A stretch of DNA of 64,000 bases from Polyporus tsugae (Eukaryota > Basidiomycota > Agaricomycetes > Polyporales > Polyporaceae). The notes beneath the pieces were generated by a model. That model did not search any database. It worked only from the letters and a program-made list of their open reading frames with translations, and had not been told where the DNA came from. Position 1 is the stretch's first letter. Each line of letters starts with the position of its first letter. The stretch is taken from contig JAHRBS010000011.1 of the NCBI GenBank assembly GCA_024305745.1, positions 896,001 to 960,000 on the forward strand, in the 5' to 3' direction. The position numbers and the translations under genes were made by a program. This document shows positions 1 through 12,383 of the stretch, one piece after another.

Positions 1-2
1 GT

Positions 3-798
3 GCAATGGGCGACGACGAGCGGCTGGACTCCGTGGAATCATCGTTAAACTCCTACGCGCACGTCCCGCGACGGTGGCGAGGGGGCGGGATGGACAGGAT
101 GGACGACGAACTGGATGTCGACCCGCGATACATGCAGGACGAGGACTATGCGGAGTGGATACGGGCGGGGATGTGGAGGTGAGCGCTGTTACATTCTTCT
201 CTGGTGTTTGAACTGAGGGATATGTCGTTGCAGGAAGAAGCACGCGGCTGAGCATGAGGAGCAGATGCGCAAGCAGGCGGAGTATAACGCGCGTAAGGCG
301 AGAGAGAAGGCGATCAGGGAGGAGACGAAACGACTGGAGCGTGCCGAAGAGGAAGACTGGACGAAACGGAGACGGGCACGAGAGCGGTTGCGAGCTGTCG
401 AGGCAAGAGAGCTGTACGAGACACGGTGGAAGGCCCTCCTCGCACCCAGCATCCCTGCGTCGTCCAACGAGCCTACACTCGGGCTTGCAGACATTCCATG
501 GCCTATATACCACGCGTACCTCGACAACCGCCACGCTTCGTCCTCCCCCTCCATCGACGAATTCACGGTCGCCGCTCTCTCCACCTTCCTCCTCCCGTCC
601 GCCGAAGACGATCAGGATCCAGATGCGTTGAAAAAGGAGCGTCGTGAGAGGCTGCGGGGTGCAATGCTCCGATTTCACCCGGACAAATTTGAAGGTCGGG
701 TGATGCCTCGGGTGCGGGCTGACGAGGGGGACGTCGTGCGAGAGGCCGTTGGAGTCGTAGCGCGGACGCTCAACACACTCATGGCGCAGACAAAGTAG
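3..798 (+). CDS. NFKBIL1-like protein, 5' end possibly outside window
   Basis: Two exons are visible, 3-178 and 234-798. The GT-AG intron 179-233 splits an Arg codon and keeps frame. The frame is open to the left edge; Met at 6 could be the start, but the first exon may begin outside the window. The N-terminal part is acidic and aromatic (around MQDEDYAEWIRAGMW), followed by a long charged Lys/Arg/Glu helix. The C-terminus holds LRGAMLRFHPDKFEGR and ends VARTLNTLMAQTK, which resembles the conserved C-terminal block of NF-kappa-B-inhibitor-like protein 1 and its J-domain-like HPDK motif. Its role in fungi is not established; a link to nuclear RNA processing is only inference. Codon use is typical and there are no internal stops. 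Confidence 0.7.
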
Positions 799-2367
799 AT
801 GAGCAGAGCGGTGGATTGGGAATAGGTACGCGTTTCCGATTGTTGATAAGACCACCCAGTATTAACGTACGAATGGAATCCGCGTAGATGTATTACTAGA
901 TGCTTATCAATGGACGTCGGATTCTCACTGGTCTTGGTTTCGCACCCACCACATTATTGCGCGCGCGAGAAGCTCGCTCAAGCTTGGCGAGTCTGAAAGA
1001 TACCCCCTGGTGGTCGAAATCCCACTTGCGACACCTCCTCTCATTCGAGAACATGTTTCATTGACACCGAATGTCTAGCATTCGGGTACCGCTATGGAAC
1101 ATCAGCATACGTCATCGGTGAGTCCTACTTTGCGGGTATGCGTTATGGCACAAGTAACCCTCCATAGTTCGTGAGTACGTCTGTCTTCGAATTCTTATTG
1201 CGATGTCCATCCACTGGTGAGTCACATCATGCTCCCGTCATCTGGTCCCCGTGGGTATTCATATTGCTTTCGCTTGCTTGCCGTACCTCAGCGCCGTTAA
1301 GTGGCGAGTATACCCAGGTCGTCGCCAGTGTTGCAGCTCGCATTGTCAAGTGTACTGCGTCATCTGCGGAGCCAGCGCATGGCAGTCCGCTCGAGCCCGA
1401 CTGTAAGCACTCGAGCATCCTGGACTAATCGTGTGTCGGCACGCTGACCTGCGGTACGTTTTGCGCTTTGACCTGCAATCGCATGTGGGCCGGAAAGGAG
1501 CGCCTATTCACCGGCCAGCCCGCTCCCCCGAACAATTTCTAGGACGGTGGCTCTGCATACCCTCCGGCTCGAACGTCGTCAAACGGCCCTTTCTATTCCG
1601 CTTGCCCGAACAGAACATGACGATCTTGCGCCAGCTTTCCGCTACCATTGGTTCAGCGACATCGCAACTGTCATCTACTCGGTCAGCGCCGCTCATCACG
1701 GCTATGGAATATTCCAACCAGACTAGGAGTCCTGCATACCGATCGTTGTCATTCGGCGGGAGATGTTCGCCCGGAAGGGGTACTGCGGGATGCTCTTGCA
1801 CCCGGCGGCGGGTCGCCGTGGTAGATGGAAAACGGGAACTAAGGTGCGGAAGGCTCGATGGGATTTCGCCATCTGTCCTCTGACCATCCACACCCGACAG
1901 TTTGCCGTGAGTAGTTGACTTATGCATGCATGCGTTGGCAACTTCATATTGGTGACGCGCGTGGCATCCCTCCCTCTTCATCGACATCACCTTTATCATC
2001 AACGTCCACATGACCACACCAAAGACACAGATGAGGACGAGGATACGGACGTCCACGCGACGCGCGACGTGTGCATCTTCCCCTCCCCTCCCGCACAGTG
2101 GTCCAAGATCGAGTTCCGCGTCTTGTAAGGCGGCCACCGCCGACCAGCCGCAGTCTAACACCGTTCACCACGAATTTCAGCGCCCCCAACGATGTAACTA
2201 CACGAATGTTCCAATATTAATGCCAGCCATCGTATAGTACACTTCAGAAGTTGTCCATGAGTCGCACATATCCCGATACCCAGCGTAACCCATATACGTG
2301 AACTATCCAGAAGCCGAAAACAGAGGTATGGGAACATTATTGGTGTAGCATCCCCACGACTCTATCT
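799..2367. other. intergenic, no convincing gene
   Basis: Open frames exist on both strands here (up to 217 codons at 1508-2161 minus), but none shows a recognisable motif, a consistent splice pattern or biased composition. I treat the stretch as non-coding. It separates the plus-strand NFKBIL1-like gene from the 3' end of the minus-strand WD40 exon. Confidence 0.5.
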
Positions 2368-4007
2368 CTATCGTATAGTAAGTGTAGGAACGAGATCGCT
2401 CATACGACGAAAGAACACCCTCCCTTCCACAGTTCCCCAGCACAGAAACCTCCCATCAGGCGAGATCGCAACATGGGTCACCAACGACACTTCATTCTCG
2501 GAGACCTGGGTCACTGTCCCTTTACCCTCAGAGATCTTTGCAGCGCACGACCAGTCAGTGGTCCTCCATAAGAAGACTGCCCCCTCGTAAGACCCAGTTG
2601 CGACATATCGTCCGCATGGCGAAAAGCATGCAGGGTACCGGTAGGAGTAGTAAAATGTTATGCCATTAGATTCAAAGACGTCGTCAGGTGCGTTTTCGCA
2701 CAAGCATGCGAGCAAGACCCCGCTGGACGCGTCCCAGATCTTCACTGCACCGGAGCGATCACGCGTCGCGGAGTCCGTATTGATGGACGACTCCGAGCTC
2801 GACAACACGAGTTTGCCATCTGGGGAAAACGCTACGTGTTTGACCTGTCTTCCCGCCTGCTGTTCCAGAACAAGGAGCTCTTCTCCGGTTTCCACATCCC
2901 AGATGCGGATCGTGGAATCTTCAGACCCGGTAACGATGCGCATACTCCCCGAGTCGAATGCAGCAGTGCGAACTGAACGAATGTGACCCCGGAGTGACCT
3001 GTCCAGCTTGCCCGACTCAACGTTCCAGATCCAGCATGCGCCGCAGTCGTTCAACGGGTCCCCGAAACGATCCGCCGTAACGACCCAACATCCATCGGCA
3101 GAGAAAGCCAGGAGTTCACCCTTCAACCAGGTGGCATGGAAATGTAGACGCTGGAATGTGGTCGTTTCCCAGATGTGTACGGTGCCGTCGCCCTGGGGTC
3201 CGGCCGCTATCCAGGTCCCGTCGGGGGACCATGCACAGAGGACTCTATACAGTCGGGGACCCCCATCTTCTTCCATGAGTGATCTGACCTTGCGCGCATT
3301 GTGATGAAGGTCCCAGATCGTGGCCCCCGTGCCCCTAGCAGCCGCCTCGCCGCTGGCCGACATGATATATCGGCCGTCGGGGGAAAACGCGAGAGAGTCC
3401 ACCCCCGTGTCTCCCGCGAACCACTCCTGGGAGATGCATCCGCTCTCTAAGTCCCAGATGATGATGGTGCCGTCGTCGGACCCAGTCGCGGCCCATCTAC
3501 TGTCGGCAGACGTGACAATTGGAGTCCGTAACACCCAGTCATGCCCGGCGTGCCCTGCTGAACAGTATATTAGCGTTAAGACGCATCCACCAGCGGAGAC
3601 ATAGTATGATTCACATGATTCAGCGTTGATTGTCAGCGCATGACATTCTGCCAACGCTGGAAAGAACTTTCCGAGCATACGCATCCACGAATGAGAGCTG
3701 CGGATGTTGAGAGGACAGGGGCTAGAACACGAAATAGTTGGTTGGGGGAAAGTGAGGAGCGTCTTCTCCAACTCGGCACATAACTCGGAAGCAGAGGGTA
3801 GCACATCCACGAGAACTTCTCCAAATGAACCTTCGAAAACGAAGTTCACGGTGACTTCTCGCAGCTTTGCTGGTCGGAAGTCGTTTAAGATCTTGATAGT
3901 TTGGATCCAGGCATCCGCCTTGACCGCCCCGGAACGGTGATACATGTGCCACGTGAATGAGCTCAAATGCATCCAATCCGATGGTGATGCCAGTAGCGAT
4001 GTTTCAA
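2368..4007 (-). CDS. WD40-repeat protein exon, probably of an F-box/WD40 gene
   Basis: One long open exon of about 545 codons. The first ~110 residues (around DAWIQTIKILNDFRPAKLRE) look like the C-terminal part of an agaricomycete F-box protein. The rest is a beta-propeller of about seven WD40 repeats, with landmarks FSPDGRYIMSAS, TIIIWDLESG, WSPDGTWIAAG, DSTIRIWDVETGEELL, AFSPDGKLVLSSS and FSPCGRYVATGSYEGAVFLW. Such propellers are protein-interaction platforms. I took the acceptor CTAACTACAG ending at 4008. The frame is also open upstream to 4080, but without an ATG. The F-box exon at 4271-4837 lies just upstream on the same strand and is the likely first exon, but the obvious donor there is in a different phase, so the join is unresolved. 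Confidence 0.65.
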
Positions 4008-4104
4008 CTGTAGTTAGCAGACATCGGAATGAGATCGGCTCACAAAGATAGCAGAAACCAATTTTACGCACGGACTTCACGACTTTCGTTTGGAAGCTTC
4101 AATT

Positions 4105-4190
4105 CCAGCCTCGTAAGGGTGTGCTTGACTACTTCTAGAAGCCATATAAGCGGGGTCTGCTTGACTACTTCTAGAATCAATATAAGCCCG
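4105..4190. repeat. two-copy direct repeat of about 37 bp
   Basis: The motif TGCTTGACTACTTCTAGAA followed by an AT-rich TATAAGC stretch occurs twice in a row. It lies between the F-box exon and the WD40 exon and may have complicated or shifted splicing there. Confidence 0.6.
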
Positions 4191-4270
4191 GGGGTGTGTT
4201 CCTGGGATTCGGAAATCTAACGATCGCCATCATTGAGAGTTCAGAAAACGATGGTGAGATATTCACTCAC

Positions 4271-4837
4271 GGTCAATGTGTCCAAATGAAGTCGTTCAGA
4301 CAGACGTCGTTTGATTAGGTCCTGATGTGCGCCATCGTTTGGCAGGATACCCAGCTCATGGCATGAGAGAGACAGGAGCCTGGGAAATGCCAGAAGGATT
4401 CCCGAGAATGCGGAGAGCGAAGTGAACTCTAAACCCATCAAGGATAACGTCTGAATATTTTCCCCGAACAGACTGCAGTACTTCAGCGTCGATGGATGGA
4501 GAGTGAGAGGACGGCGGGAGAACTCGAGGCTGTATGGGAATTCGATCTCGGAGAGATTGGGTAGCATGCGAAGGAGCGGATGGGGACAGAATTCGGGAGC
4601 GGGTATCGAGACCGACCGGACATACGGTTTGAAGTCCGGCCTGGCCTGGAGGACGGCGCATAGAGCAAAAAGCTGGTCCCGATTCTTGAACTGGACATGG
4701 CAGAGGAGGAGAATAGTGCTGCGGGGACGAAGCTGGCGACAAGTGAGGGTGAAGCTGTATAGGGTGACAGTGCTGTTGGCAGAGTGGTCGATGACCCTCT
4801 CGATGACCTCCCAGGGGAGCGCAAGAGATTGAGACAT
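4271..4837 (-). CDS. F-box protein, N-terminal exon
   Basis: Starting at Met 4837 the exon reads MSQSLALPWEVIERVIDH, then FTLTCRQLRPRS, which is the agaricomycete F-box consensus (LPxEVxExVIDH...CxLTCRxLxPRS). After it come VQFKNRDQLFALCAVL and LLRMLPNLSEIEFPYS, typical of the leucine-rich segment following the box. F-box proteins recruit substrates to SCF ubiquitin ligases through Skp1. The exon ends at a strong GTGAGT donor (4270). An upstream in-frame start at 4945 is possible, but the Met at 4837 directly precedes the F-box. The downstream partner is probably the WD40 exon at 2368-4007; with the donor in phase 0 and the best acceptor in another phase, an extra exon or a small indel must lie between. 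Confidence 0.7.
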
Positions 4838-6178
4838 GATGCACGGTGGGTTCGAAGGAGCGCGAGGGGGTGAAACGATGAGGGGCAGAGGGCAAGGTCG
4901 TTGAAGCGCTGTGTTCCTCGGTTTCAGATTCAACGTGAAAGCCACATGGTGGGCAAGGATCGCGATATCCGCCCGCCGACATCAATACCGAGCGAGGATG
5001 CTTCGAGCGGGACCGTGAGTGAGCATTGACTCTGAGACTCTTGAGTGACATGCAGGTTCCTTCGTAGAAACACTCCGTTTCATTGGGCATGTCATCAATG
5101 GCGATGCGTGGCTTATGGTACACGAACTCTCGTATATATCTGTGGTTCTTGCATGCATATTGACTGATGAGCAACCAGGATGGAAATATCCACGTACCTG
5201 CAAACATACCTCCTGCCCCGACCCCCGTGTGCGATGTAGATACTTCCTGACCAGCTCGTTTTCCCACGAAGGAATCTCATCCATCCGCTCCGGGAGCCTC
5301 CATATCGCTCGCTGCGACGCGCTCACACTCCACGACGCTCGCCCGCGTTGTCTGCCTTGGATCATCCCTATGGTAGCAAGCGCAACATACTCCGACATCG
5401 CGAAGCACTGTGTTCCAGCGCGCTCTGAAAACACACAGCCCGGTGCGTCATCCTGCGAGGGTCCGCTACGAATGAGTTATCTGCCGGGCGCATCAGAGTC
5501 GCTCCAAGGCAAGGACTCACCAAATGCGACCGAATACCTCTTTCTGCAACGCCCGCCAGTCAATCAGACCGTGCCTGTCCAAGCATAGACATGACAATGA
5601 CATACCGCCAAAGCATCCACGTCTACCCACCATAGAAATAAGAGTAGCTCGTCCACGTCGACGCTACGCATCGGCTTCGAAAGTCTCCAGGAAGCAACCC
5701 AACGGCGCAGTTGGTAGGTCGCGGCTGTCCGGGACCTCGTCGAGGACGAACATATCTGGCAGCTTTCTAGGAGGACTTCCCTGTTCTGGTCCTGGATCCT
5801 GCTGGCTAGCTGCATGTACATCTGCGTACGAATTGTCAGAAGCAGGTTGTGGAATGTAGCAAGCTACCTTGTTATCCGAGTCGTACCGGTTGCAGCAGCT
5901 TAGTCTCCACTAGCATACATTGCACACAGTCTGTGGATGGGGAGAAGGATGACTATAATAGGTCCCAGTAATGCACAGTTCCGAGCAATGAGTGCAGTGC
6001 CACTGCCAGAATACGCACTGGATGTCGAGCAGGGTGGTCGGGAAGCAAGCAGGTTGCAGCACAAGCGCCCTCCTCCTGCTTCCTCCGCTACCGCCACCAC
6101 GGTGACCACACTCTATGCGCGATCTCGCACTCGGTCGCTGTCGTCTCGGTATCCGGTGCTGAATAGTGGATATCCATC
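4838..6178. other. intergenic between F-box gene and ATG29
   Basis: Several overlapping short open frames, none with recognisable motifs or coherent splicing. It should contain the promoters of the divergently transcribed F-box gene (-) and ATG29 (+), but I see no diagnostic site. Confidence 0.45.
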
Positions 6179-8052
6179 ATGCCATCTCCGCCTGCTGTCC
6201 GGGTCATCGTCCGACTACCCTACAACCGTCCTGAAGGTGCACCAGCGGACCCCCCTCGAGTGCGTTTGCGCATACACTCCACTTCTTCCGACAAGCATAT
6301 TGAGATGCTGACCTCACATATCGTCTTTGATTCTCCTCGCAAGTCTAGATAGAATGGAATGCTGACAAGGAGCATATACTCTGGGAGGTCATCGCGAAGA
6401 GTCGGGCGATAGAGGGTGCGGGCACCGATTGTACGTAACCGATTCGTACGCCCATTCGTATTGCAATTCCCGAATCCAGCTTCTGACGTGCCAGGATGAC
6501 GATGCAGGGAAGGGCCTCGCACAGCACCTCCAAGTCCCCCTACCGTACCTCCTCTACCGCGCCCAAGTACGGTACGAGGAAGACCTGCGCGGTCTCCAAG
6601 GCCTGAACGGTCCAGCAAACCTGGGTCTCGGCCTCCGCACCGCAGTCTCTGCCTTCCCTTCCGCCCCTTCGCCCAGCCGCGCCAACGGGGTCATCCCAGG
6701 CGAGTACTTCCCCCACCTCGCGATCACAACGAATCCGGACCCCACGCGCCCGCCACTCCCCCACCGCGAGTCCGCAAACGCAGACACGCAGCTCGGCTCA
6801 TCGTCCTCGCCAACGGGCAAGGAGACGGGCACGAGCACCGTTCGGCCGCACATCGCCGGCGGTGTGCGTGCGCGACTGAGCTCGCTCGGGCACGCCCACG
6901 GCCGCACTGTGATGCAGTTGCGAATACCCAACGGGGGTGAGCAGCACGTCCAGAGCCCGCTCGGCGCGCATCCTGCGTACGCATACAGGCTCGTCACCTC
7001 TTCCGCGGCCGGCGAAGAAGGTCTCGTCGTCGTCAACAATCACGCTCCAGGGCCCGAAGAGGACACGGTCGCCGGCACTTCAGCCGTTCTCTCCTGCGTC
7101 GTCGCGCGAGGGGTCGTCGCCGGACGGGGCGAACGGGGCAGAGGACACGAGTGACGAGGACGAAAGCGATGAGGAGGCACGGAAGGAGGAGGAAGCGGAG
7201 AAGCAGGAGGCGCTTGCGCGGAAGTTGAGGGATCTGGAGAGGCTGATGACCAAGGACGCGCTCGGGCTCGTCGCGGACCCTGCTGCTGCACGGGCGAACG
7301 GGCACGCGAGCGGGAAGCAGAGAGGGAGAGTAGCGATATCTGGGACGAGCGCGTCGCTTTCATCGTTGAGCGTTGGGAGGGACTCGCGAAATCAAAGCTT
7401 GTCCAGTGCGAGTGTCGACTCGCCGCAAGGGTCCATACCGTCGATCCCCTCACCCCAAGCGCGATCTCCACAATACGCACATACATATCAGTACCCAGCC
7501 GCAAGTCCGAGCACGCACAGCGTCCACGGCCACCATCGACACCGGAGCCAAGGCTACTCGAGCGTCCACCAGAACCCCGCGGGGTCCACGTCCCAATCAC
7601 AGCCGCTTTCGTCGCACTCGCAGTCTCTGTCCGAGTCGCGTTCGAACTCGCACTCGGATCCGCAGTCGCCCACACGGGAACGTGTCGACGTGCAGGTCCT
7701 GCACCATCCTCGGGAACGAGTCAATACACAGTGTCCCGACCATCTACTACATACCAGGCAACTTCGGCGAGGACAAGGAGAATCATGGTGTAAGCGAGGG
7801 GCCCGGGGTCGCGAGAGGGAGGGCGGGGTGGTGGTGGATGCCTGGCGTCCTGCGTACTACTGCGCGCACTGTAGGTATCGCTGTCCACCTCCCACCTCCC
7901 TCTCCGATCTTGTGACCCTGCACACCGTCTGCCCGCCGCCCACCGCCCGTCTCTGCATACGTCGCGTTGGGCACACTGGTGAATGGCGGATAGTACGCGG
8001 CGGACGGCGCGGGGTACCTGTAATGATGTTGATAGACATAGCCACGCTCTGA
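6179..8052 (+). CDS. ATG29: Autophagy-related protein 29
   Basis: Four exons fit frame and splice consensus: 6179-6259, 6349-6430, 6508-6936 and 6989 to about 8052. The first three give the Atg29 N-terminal domain: RVIVRLPYNRPEGAPADPPR, then IEWNADKEHILWEVIAKS, then DWKGLAQHLQVPLPYLLYR and VRYEEDLRGL. This matches the fungal Atg29_N signature (positively charged start, W..F/LQVPLPYLL.R). The rest is low complexity: an acidic cluster (EDTSDEDESDEEARKEEE), a short coiled segment (LARKLRDLERLMTKDAL) and a Ser/Pro/His-rich tail. Atg29 joins Atg17 and Atg31 in the scaffold that starts phagophore assembly. The last ~100 codons lose Ser/Pro bias and may be intron or non-coding, so the true stop could be earlier. 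Confidence 0.85.
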
Positions 8053-8420
8053 GCGGGTTCCGAAGGCACGATGGTCCGGTGAAGTGCACGAGGGGAGAGA
8101 GGGATGATCGATGAGGGAGTGGAGGTGGTGATGAGCGTGGTGTTTGGCAGCGGACAGCGGACCGGGTACGGCCGATGTGCGATGAGGAAATGCTAGCAGT
8201 CGAAAGTAGAAGTCGAGGAGAAACGCTATGACGAATATACGAAAGTCGAAAGTCGAGGAACGCGGTCGCAAGTCAAAAAGGAATATTAATCGCTGATCGA
8301 GAGAGTCAGAGTCGGAGTTGGAATCGCACAGTCGGACGGTCCGTGGTCGCAAGAGAGGGAAAGATTGAGTATTGGGATGTCAGCGAGGCCGTGGTCGTAA
8401 GTACTGGAGCGAGATGGTGG

Positions 8421-9479
8421 TCAGAGTATGAGATGTATATAGATGTACTTAGATGATGTCGCGAGTACAAGGAAAACTGTCCGTACGAGAGGCGCGTGTG
8501 GCGGAGGTGCCCGAAACACGATCACGAGGAGCGTAACTTTTCCGACACCATATCGACAACATAGGATCAACATTCGGGATTCATTCAAAAAAAATAGATT
8601 CTTCGATCGAAGTACTTGAGTCATGTGCATGGACAGCCACGCGACCCGGTCCCTGCCCACATATCCCTCCATGCTAAGGCGGCCAGGACTGGTGACGAAG
8701 GCGTTTATGACCAGGTCCTGTTTCTTCTCGATGCGCGCCATCCCCAAATCCACGCAAATAGACTGCATCAACTAGGTTAACGGAAGCGCAAACGTCAGTG
8801 TCTGAGCATTTCAAAACCCGGCCTAGAAGTGTTTGAAGAGGACAACTCACCTGAAACTTTGCGACAGCGTCTTGGAGGGCTCGTCGATGTTCGACAAGCT
8901 GGGTCGCATGTTCGTCCTTCGAGAGAAGGTGGCGGACAAGCGTTGCCTTGCGCATTTCCCCCATGGCTTTGCCCGTCCTCTCCAGTCTCCTATAGCTATC
9001 GTCAAGCGGCACGGTGAGGTAGGGTAACAACCGTCGCGCTTGTAGGCTCACCACTCTAGGTCGGCAAGGTTCAGGTTCGAACGTTCACTCAGGTCTTCTT
9101 CTTCAATCCCCTCAGTCTCTGCGAGCAGCCCCTTCACAAGCTCCTCCGTGAGCGCTGCGATCTGCTTGCACTCCTTACGATTGATCTTCATCGCCTGAGC
9201 AAATCAGAGTCAGCGAAACCCGCCGGAGTATGAACCGAGCATGATCCTTACATCGGCATAGGCCACGACCTGCTCCGCAGCATCCGCTATCCCCTGCATG
9301 TATGGCACGGAGTTCCCAAGCTTGCTCGCGACCGTCGCGGAGTGTTTGATCCCGGAGAGAACGGTCGCGCCGCGCGGAAGGCGGGGGCCGACTTTGGCTT
9401 TCGTCTTGGCTGCTATCGCCGACAGGCGGTCGGCGACCGTCCTTGCTGACTTTGTGGAAAGCTTGGAGAAGATGGCCAT
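8421..9479 (-). CDS. helical-bundle protein resembling the MLKL-type N-terminal domain
   Basis: Four exons join in frame: 9479-9252, 9194-9055, 8989-8851 and 8771-8421, giving about 285 residues from Met 9479. The sequence is almost entirely amphipathic helix: VADRLSAIAAKTKAKVG, VPYMQGIADAAEQVVAYADA, NRKECKQIAALTEELVKGLL and DEHATQLVEHRRALQDAVAK. This layout (hydrophobic helix, N-K-x-x-C-K-x-L/I helix, long final helix) resembles the four-helix N-terminal domain found at the front of many agaricomycete NACHT/kinase proteins and related to the MLKL/HeLo membrane-acting class. Here no NTPase or kinase domain follows. The last ~60 codons are less convincing and may be intronic. The family call is from pattern only. 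Confidence 0.55.
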
Positions 9480-10344
9480 GACTCGCGAAAGAGATGGAAG
9501 TGTGTAGAATGGACGAGAAATCGGGTGGTAGCTTGCAGGGCGAGTGTTGGTGGGGCCGATTGTTAGAGAGGACGAGAGTACCTCAGAGCTCGTCCCTCCC
9601 TTGGACGTCGGTGTCCTCAGCTCGAGGCTGTCCTATTGGGAAGCCGTGTAAGTGTAGCATGAGCACTGCCCTCCTACTGCATGCAGCGTATACACAGGCC
9701 TGAGAAGCATTCAATGGTCAGATATGACAGGACATAGGAATATCCGCTTCTGAAAGGCGGATACGCACCTGGACCGGCGCGCAAATGCTGCAGGGTCGAC
9801 TGGCGAGAGCCAAAGTTCGGAGTGGCTCGTCATGGATGGGCATGACTGTAGAAAAACTTACTCTCGTGAATCAATGCGGATTACTCACCTGTGCGCGGTA
9901 CAGCGAGGACCATTCTCGTGAGATAGTCGAACACCTTCGGTCCTGGCCATGGTACCAACAGTCCACGGCTTCGAACGTAACAGGACACGATCTCAAAGCC
10001 TCAGATCCATCCTGTACCCATCGGACACAATGACGGCCTCCTACAGAATGGATACGCTGCCCAAGTCGAGTTTAGAGGGAGTATGTCCGTTGTCTGACGT
10101 CTGCGATGAAGGTTTCGGTCAACCAGCCGCAGTTGCGCGGGCGCCGGCGATGTTGCGGGCGCTCAACCAGGCCGCGCGCGTCAGTTTGTCCTCCACCATC
10201 GTCCCTCCGGAACAGATCCACTTCCAGTCTGAGTCTGCTCTTTCTCTCCCGCTCCGTCCCAGTCGAATGCCGAGTGATCTAGACCAGTTCGTCCTCGTCG
10301 TCTGCAAGCCCATGCCCGTCCCACTCAGTCCTTGACGCGCGGTA
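9480..10344. other. intergenic or decayed sequence before the PPG1 remnant
   Basis: Open frames overlap on both strands near 10119-10367 but share the same bases and carry no motif. The normal first exon and start codon of PPG1 would be expected near 10340, but no ATG is in register there. Confidence 0.4.
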
Positions 10345-11048
10345 GACAGATTGAGCAGCTCTTCCACTGCGAGCCCATCTCCGAAGAGCAGGTCAAGCGG
10401 CTCTGCCTCACGAGATTCTCATAGAGGAGGCTAACGTGCAGATCGTGGACTCGCCCGTGACAGTGAGTACATCCCGTATTCGTCGTGTGCCTGGACGAAC
10501 ACGGGAAATAACACAGGGTTGGAGATATGCGGGGACATACACGGGCAGTTCTGGGACATGATGGAGCTCTTCAAGGTCGGCGGGCCGTGTCCAGAAACGA
10601 ACTACCTCTCCATGGGTACGTGCATCACGCGTCGGACGCGTCGTTGTGCTGAGCGTCGCCCCCGTAGGCGACTTTGTCGACCGCGGCTTCTACAGCGTTG
10701 AGACGTTCCTCCTCCTGCTCGCCTTCAAAGTCCGCTATCCCCAACGCATGACCCTCATCCGCGGAAACCACGAGTCTCGACAAATCACACAAGTGTATGG
10801 ATTTTATGATGAGTGCCAGAGAAAATACGGGAGCAGCAACGTCTGGAGGTGGTGTTGTGAGGTCTTCGACTACCTTGCGCTCGGCGCCATCGTGGACGGA
10901 AGGGTATTCTGCGTGCACGGAGGGTTGAGTCCAAGTTTACAGAGCATAGACCAGGTGCGTATTGTCCCATTCGACTCCCTCGTCCCCTCAACCTGCGGTA
11001 CGCGCACAGATACGCACAATCGACCGCAAGCAGGAAGTGCCACATGAC
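10345..11048 (+). pseudogene. PPG1: PPG1-type PP2A-like phosphatase, N-terminal half only
   Basis: The pieces are about 10350-10458, 10525-10615, 10668-10954 and 11010-11048. They read [94 protein letters not shown] and [13 protein letters not shown]. The metal-binding motifs GDIHG, GDFVDRG and GNHE are all present. The N-terminal exon is broken: the block expected to encode REILIEE reads CGAGATTCTCATAG, two bases short, and hits a stop. No ATG precedes it. Homology stops dead after PHD, so the C-terminal half (second metal site, SAPNYC, C-terminal DYFL) is missing and dynamin sequence follows at once. The phosphatase cannot be active as drawn. Confidence 0.8.
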
Positions 11049-12383
11049 CGCCGTCGACCAGCTCCTCGCCGCATGTCTCACCGATCTCGCCCGGCTCCCC
11101 GCGCGCCAGGAGATGGACAGCGCTGCGGGGCTTGTACGGCTCGTCTTCGGGTTCTGCGAGGCGGCAAGCAGATGGTGGACGGCGCGAGCGACGACAAGTC
11201 GTTCGTGCACAGGAGCATAGAGCACCAACGCGACTTGAAGGTCGCCGTCCGCGCGACCGCCCCCGACTTCTGGCTGTTCGAAGAGCCGTCGGAATACCTC
11301 AGGCCGCCGGAGCCGCGCTCTCAGCAACGCGAGGACGACTTCTCGACCTCGCTTCTGGGTGGGGTGGCTGCACGTTCGCAGTCTGCATCTGTGAGTGGCA
11401 GCGGAGTCTCTGAAGAGCCAGACCAAGAGGGAGCTGTAATGGGCGTGCTGGACGTGAGGAGGGGGATCAGGGAGTAAGTGGCTAGTACAACATCCCGATG
11501 AATACGTCTCATCGAAAGCGTCGCGAACTTGAACACAGGTCGACGGGCTGGGAGCTTCCGCAGAATGTACCGTACTTGGCGAAGACGCGGCTCATTCGGG
11601 AGGTCGTTCGGCGCTGGACCGAGCCCTCGAGGACGTGCTTCGCGGGCATCCGGAACCTCGTCGAGAAGCACGTTTACGACGGGTTGGTCCCGCAGCACTT
11701 TGACCAGTTCCCGACCCTCAGGCAGTTCATCGTGTAAGTCGTACATCTCCGGTGGTAGCGTTCATCCTCGCTGTACGCGCATTAGAGGTATCTCCCTTTG
11801 CTGTGCAGCACGCAACTGCGGGAGAACATCGAGGACCACCTCGAATCCTCCGAGGTTGCCGTGCGGCAGGTGTTGAAGCGCGAAGAGCTCCCGTACTTCA
11901 CCCAGAACAGCCACTACCTCGAGGCAACCCGGGAGATCTGGCTGGGCCACTACAAGGAAGTCCGCACGCTCCGCGAGGTCTACGTACAGGATTGGGGTCG
12001 CACGCGGAACCTTCGCACGCGTATCCCCCTCATCCCCCAACCACCCGTCGGTCGGGCCGTCGCGTGCAGGTACGTCTCCTGCCCTCTCAATCTCGCGAAT
12101 GCCTTGGGATGTGGCCTTGATTGCGTCTCGTAGTCGCCGAGGCGATCGTGGAGATCAGAGCGCTCCCGGCGTATTCGAACATCAATGCGCCGGACCTGCC
12201 TAAACTGCTGCCCACAGATGAATTTGTCGACGAGCTCATCGTGATGGCGGACGTCCAGAGCTACTTCCAGGTGTCGTACAAGGTACACTTTCCACTTCGT
12301 CTCTGTGTTTGGCTTATGTATATGTTCGACTGAGTCTGTGCCGTACCATACAGCGCGTCATCGACAACGTCCCGCAGATGATC
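11046..12383 (+). pseudogene. dynamin-like GTPase fragment (stalk region only)
   Basis: The segment starts TAVDQLLAACLTDLARLP, then after a one-base frame slip near 11170 continues VDGASDDKSFVHRSIEHQRD and AVRATAPDFWLFEEPSEYL. Phase-correct introns follow at 11474-11538 and 11734-11808. Exons read TGWELPQNVPYLAKTRLIR, RTCFAGIRNLVEKHV, QLRENIEDHLESSE and YFTQNSHYLEATREIW, ending MADVQSYFQVSYK and RVIDNVPQMI (12354-12383). This is the middle/stalk and effector part of the agaricomycete dynamin family. The GTPase domain (GxxxxGKS, DxPG, TKxD) is entirely absent and the exon ending 12069 cannot be phased to the next. It is sandwiched between a half PPG1 and an arrestin-like piece. Confidence 0.75.

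Noticed and set aside
1508..2161. 217-codon minus-strand open frame
   Set aside because: No motif, no conserved composition, and overlapping open frames on the other strand.
4356..5267. 303-codon minus-strand open frame over the F-box exon
   Set aside because: It is an antisense-frame shadow: the F-box consensus is in a different frame of the same strand.
9949..10367. Overlapping plus and minus open frames before PPG1
   Set aside because: Both strands are open over the same bases with no family motif; likely chance openness of GC-rich DNA.
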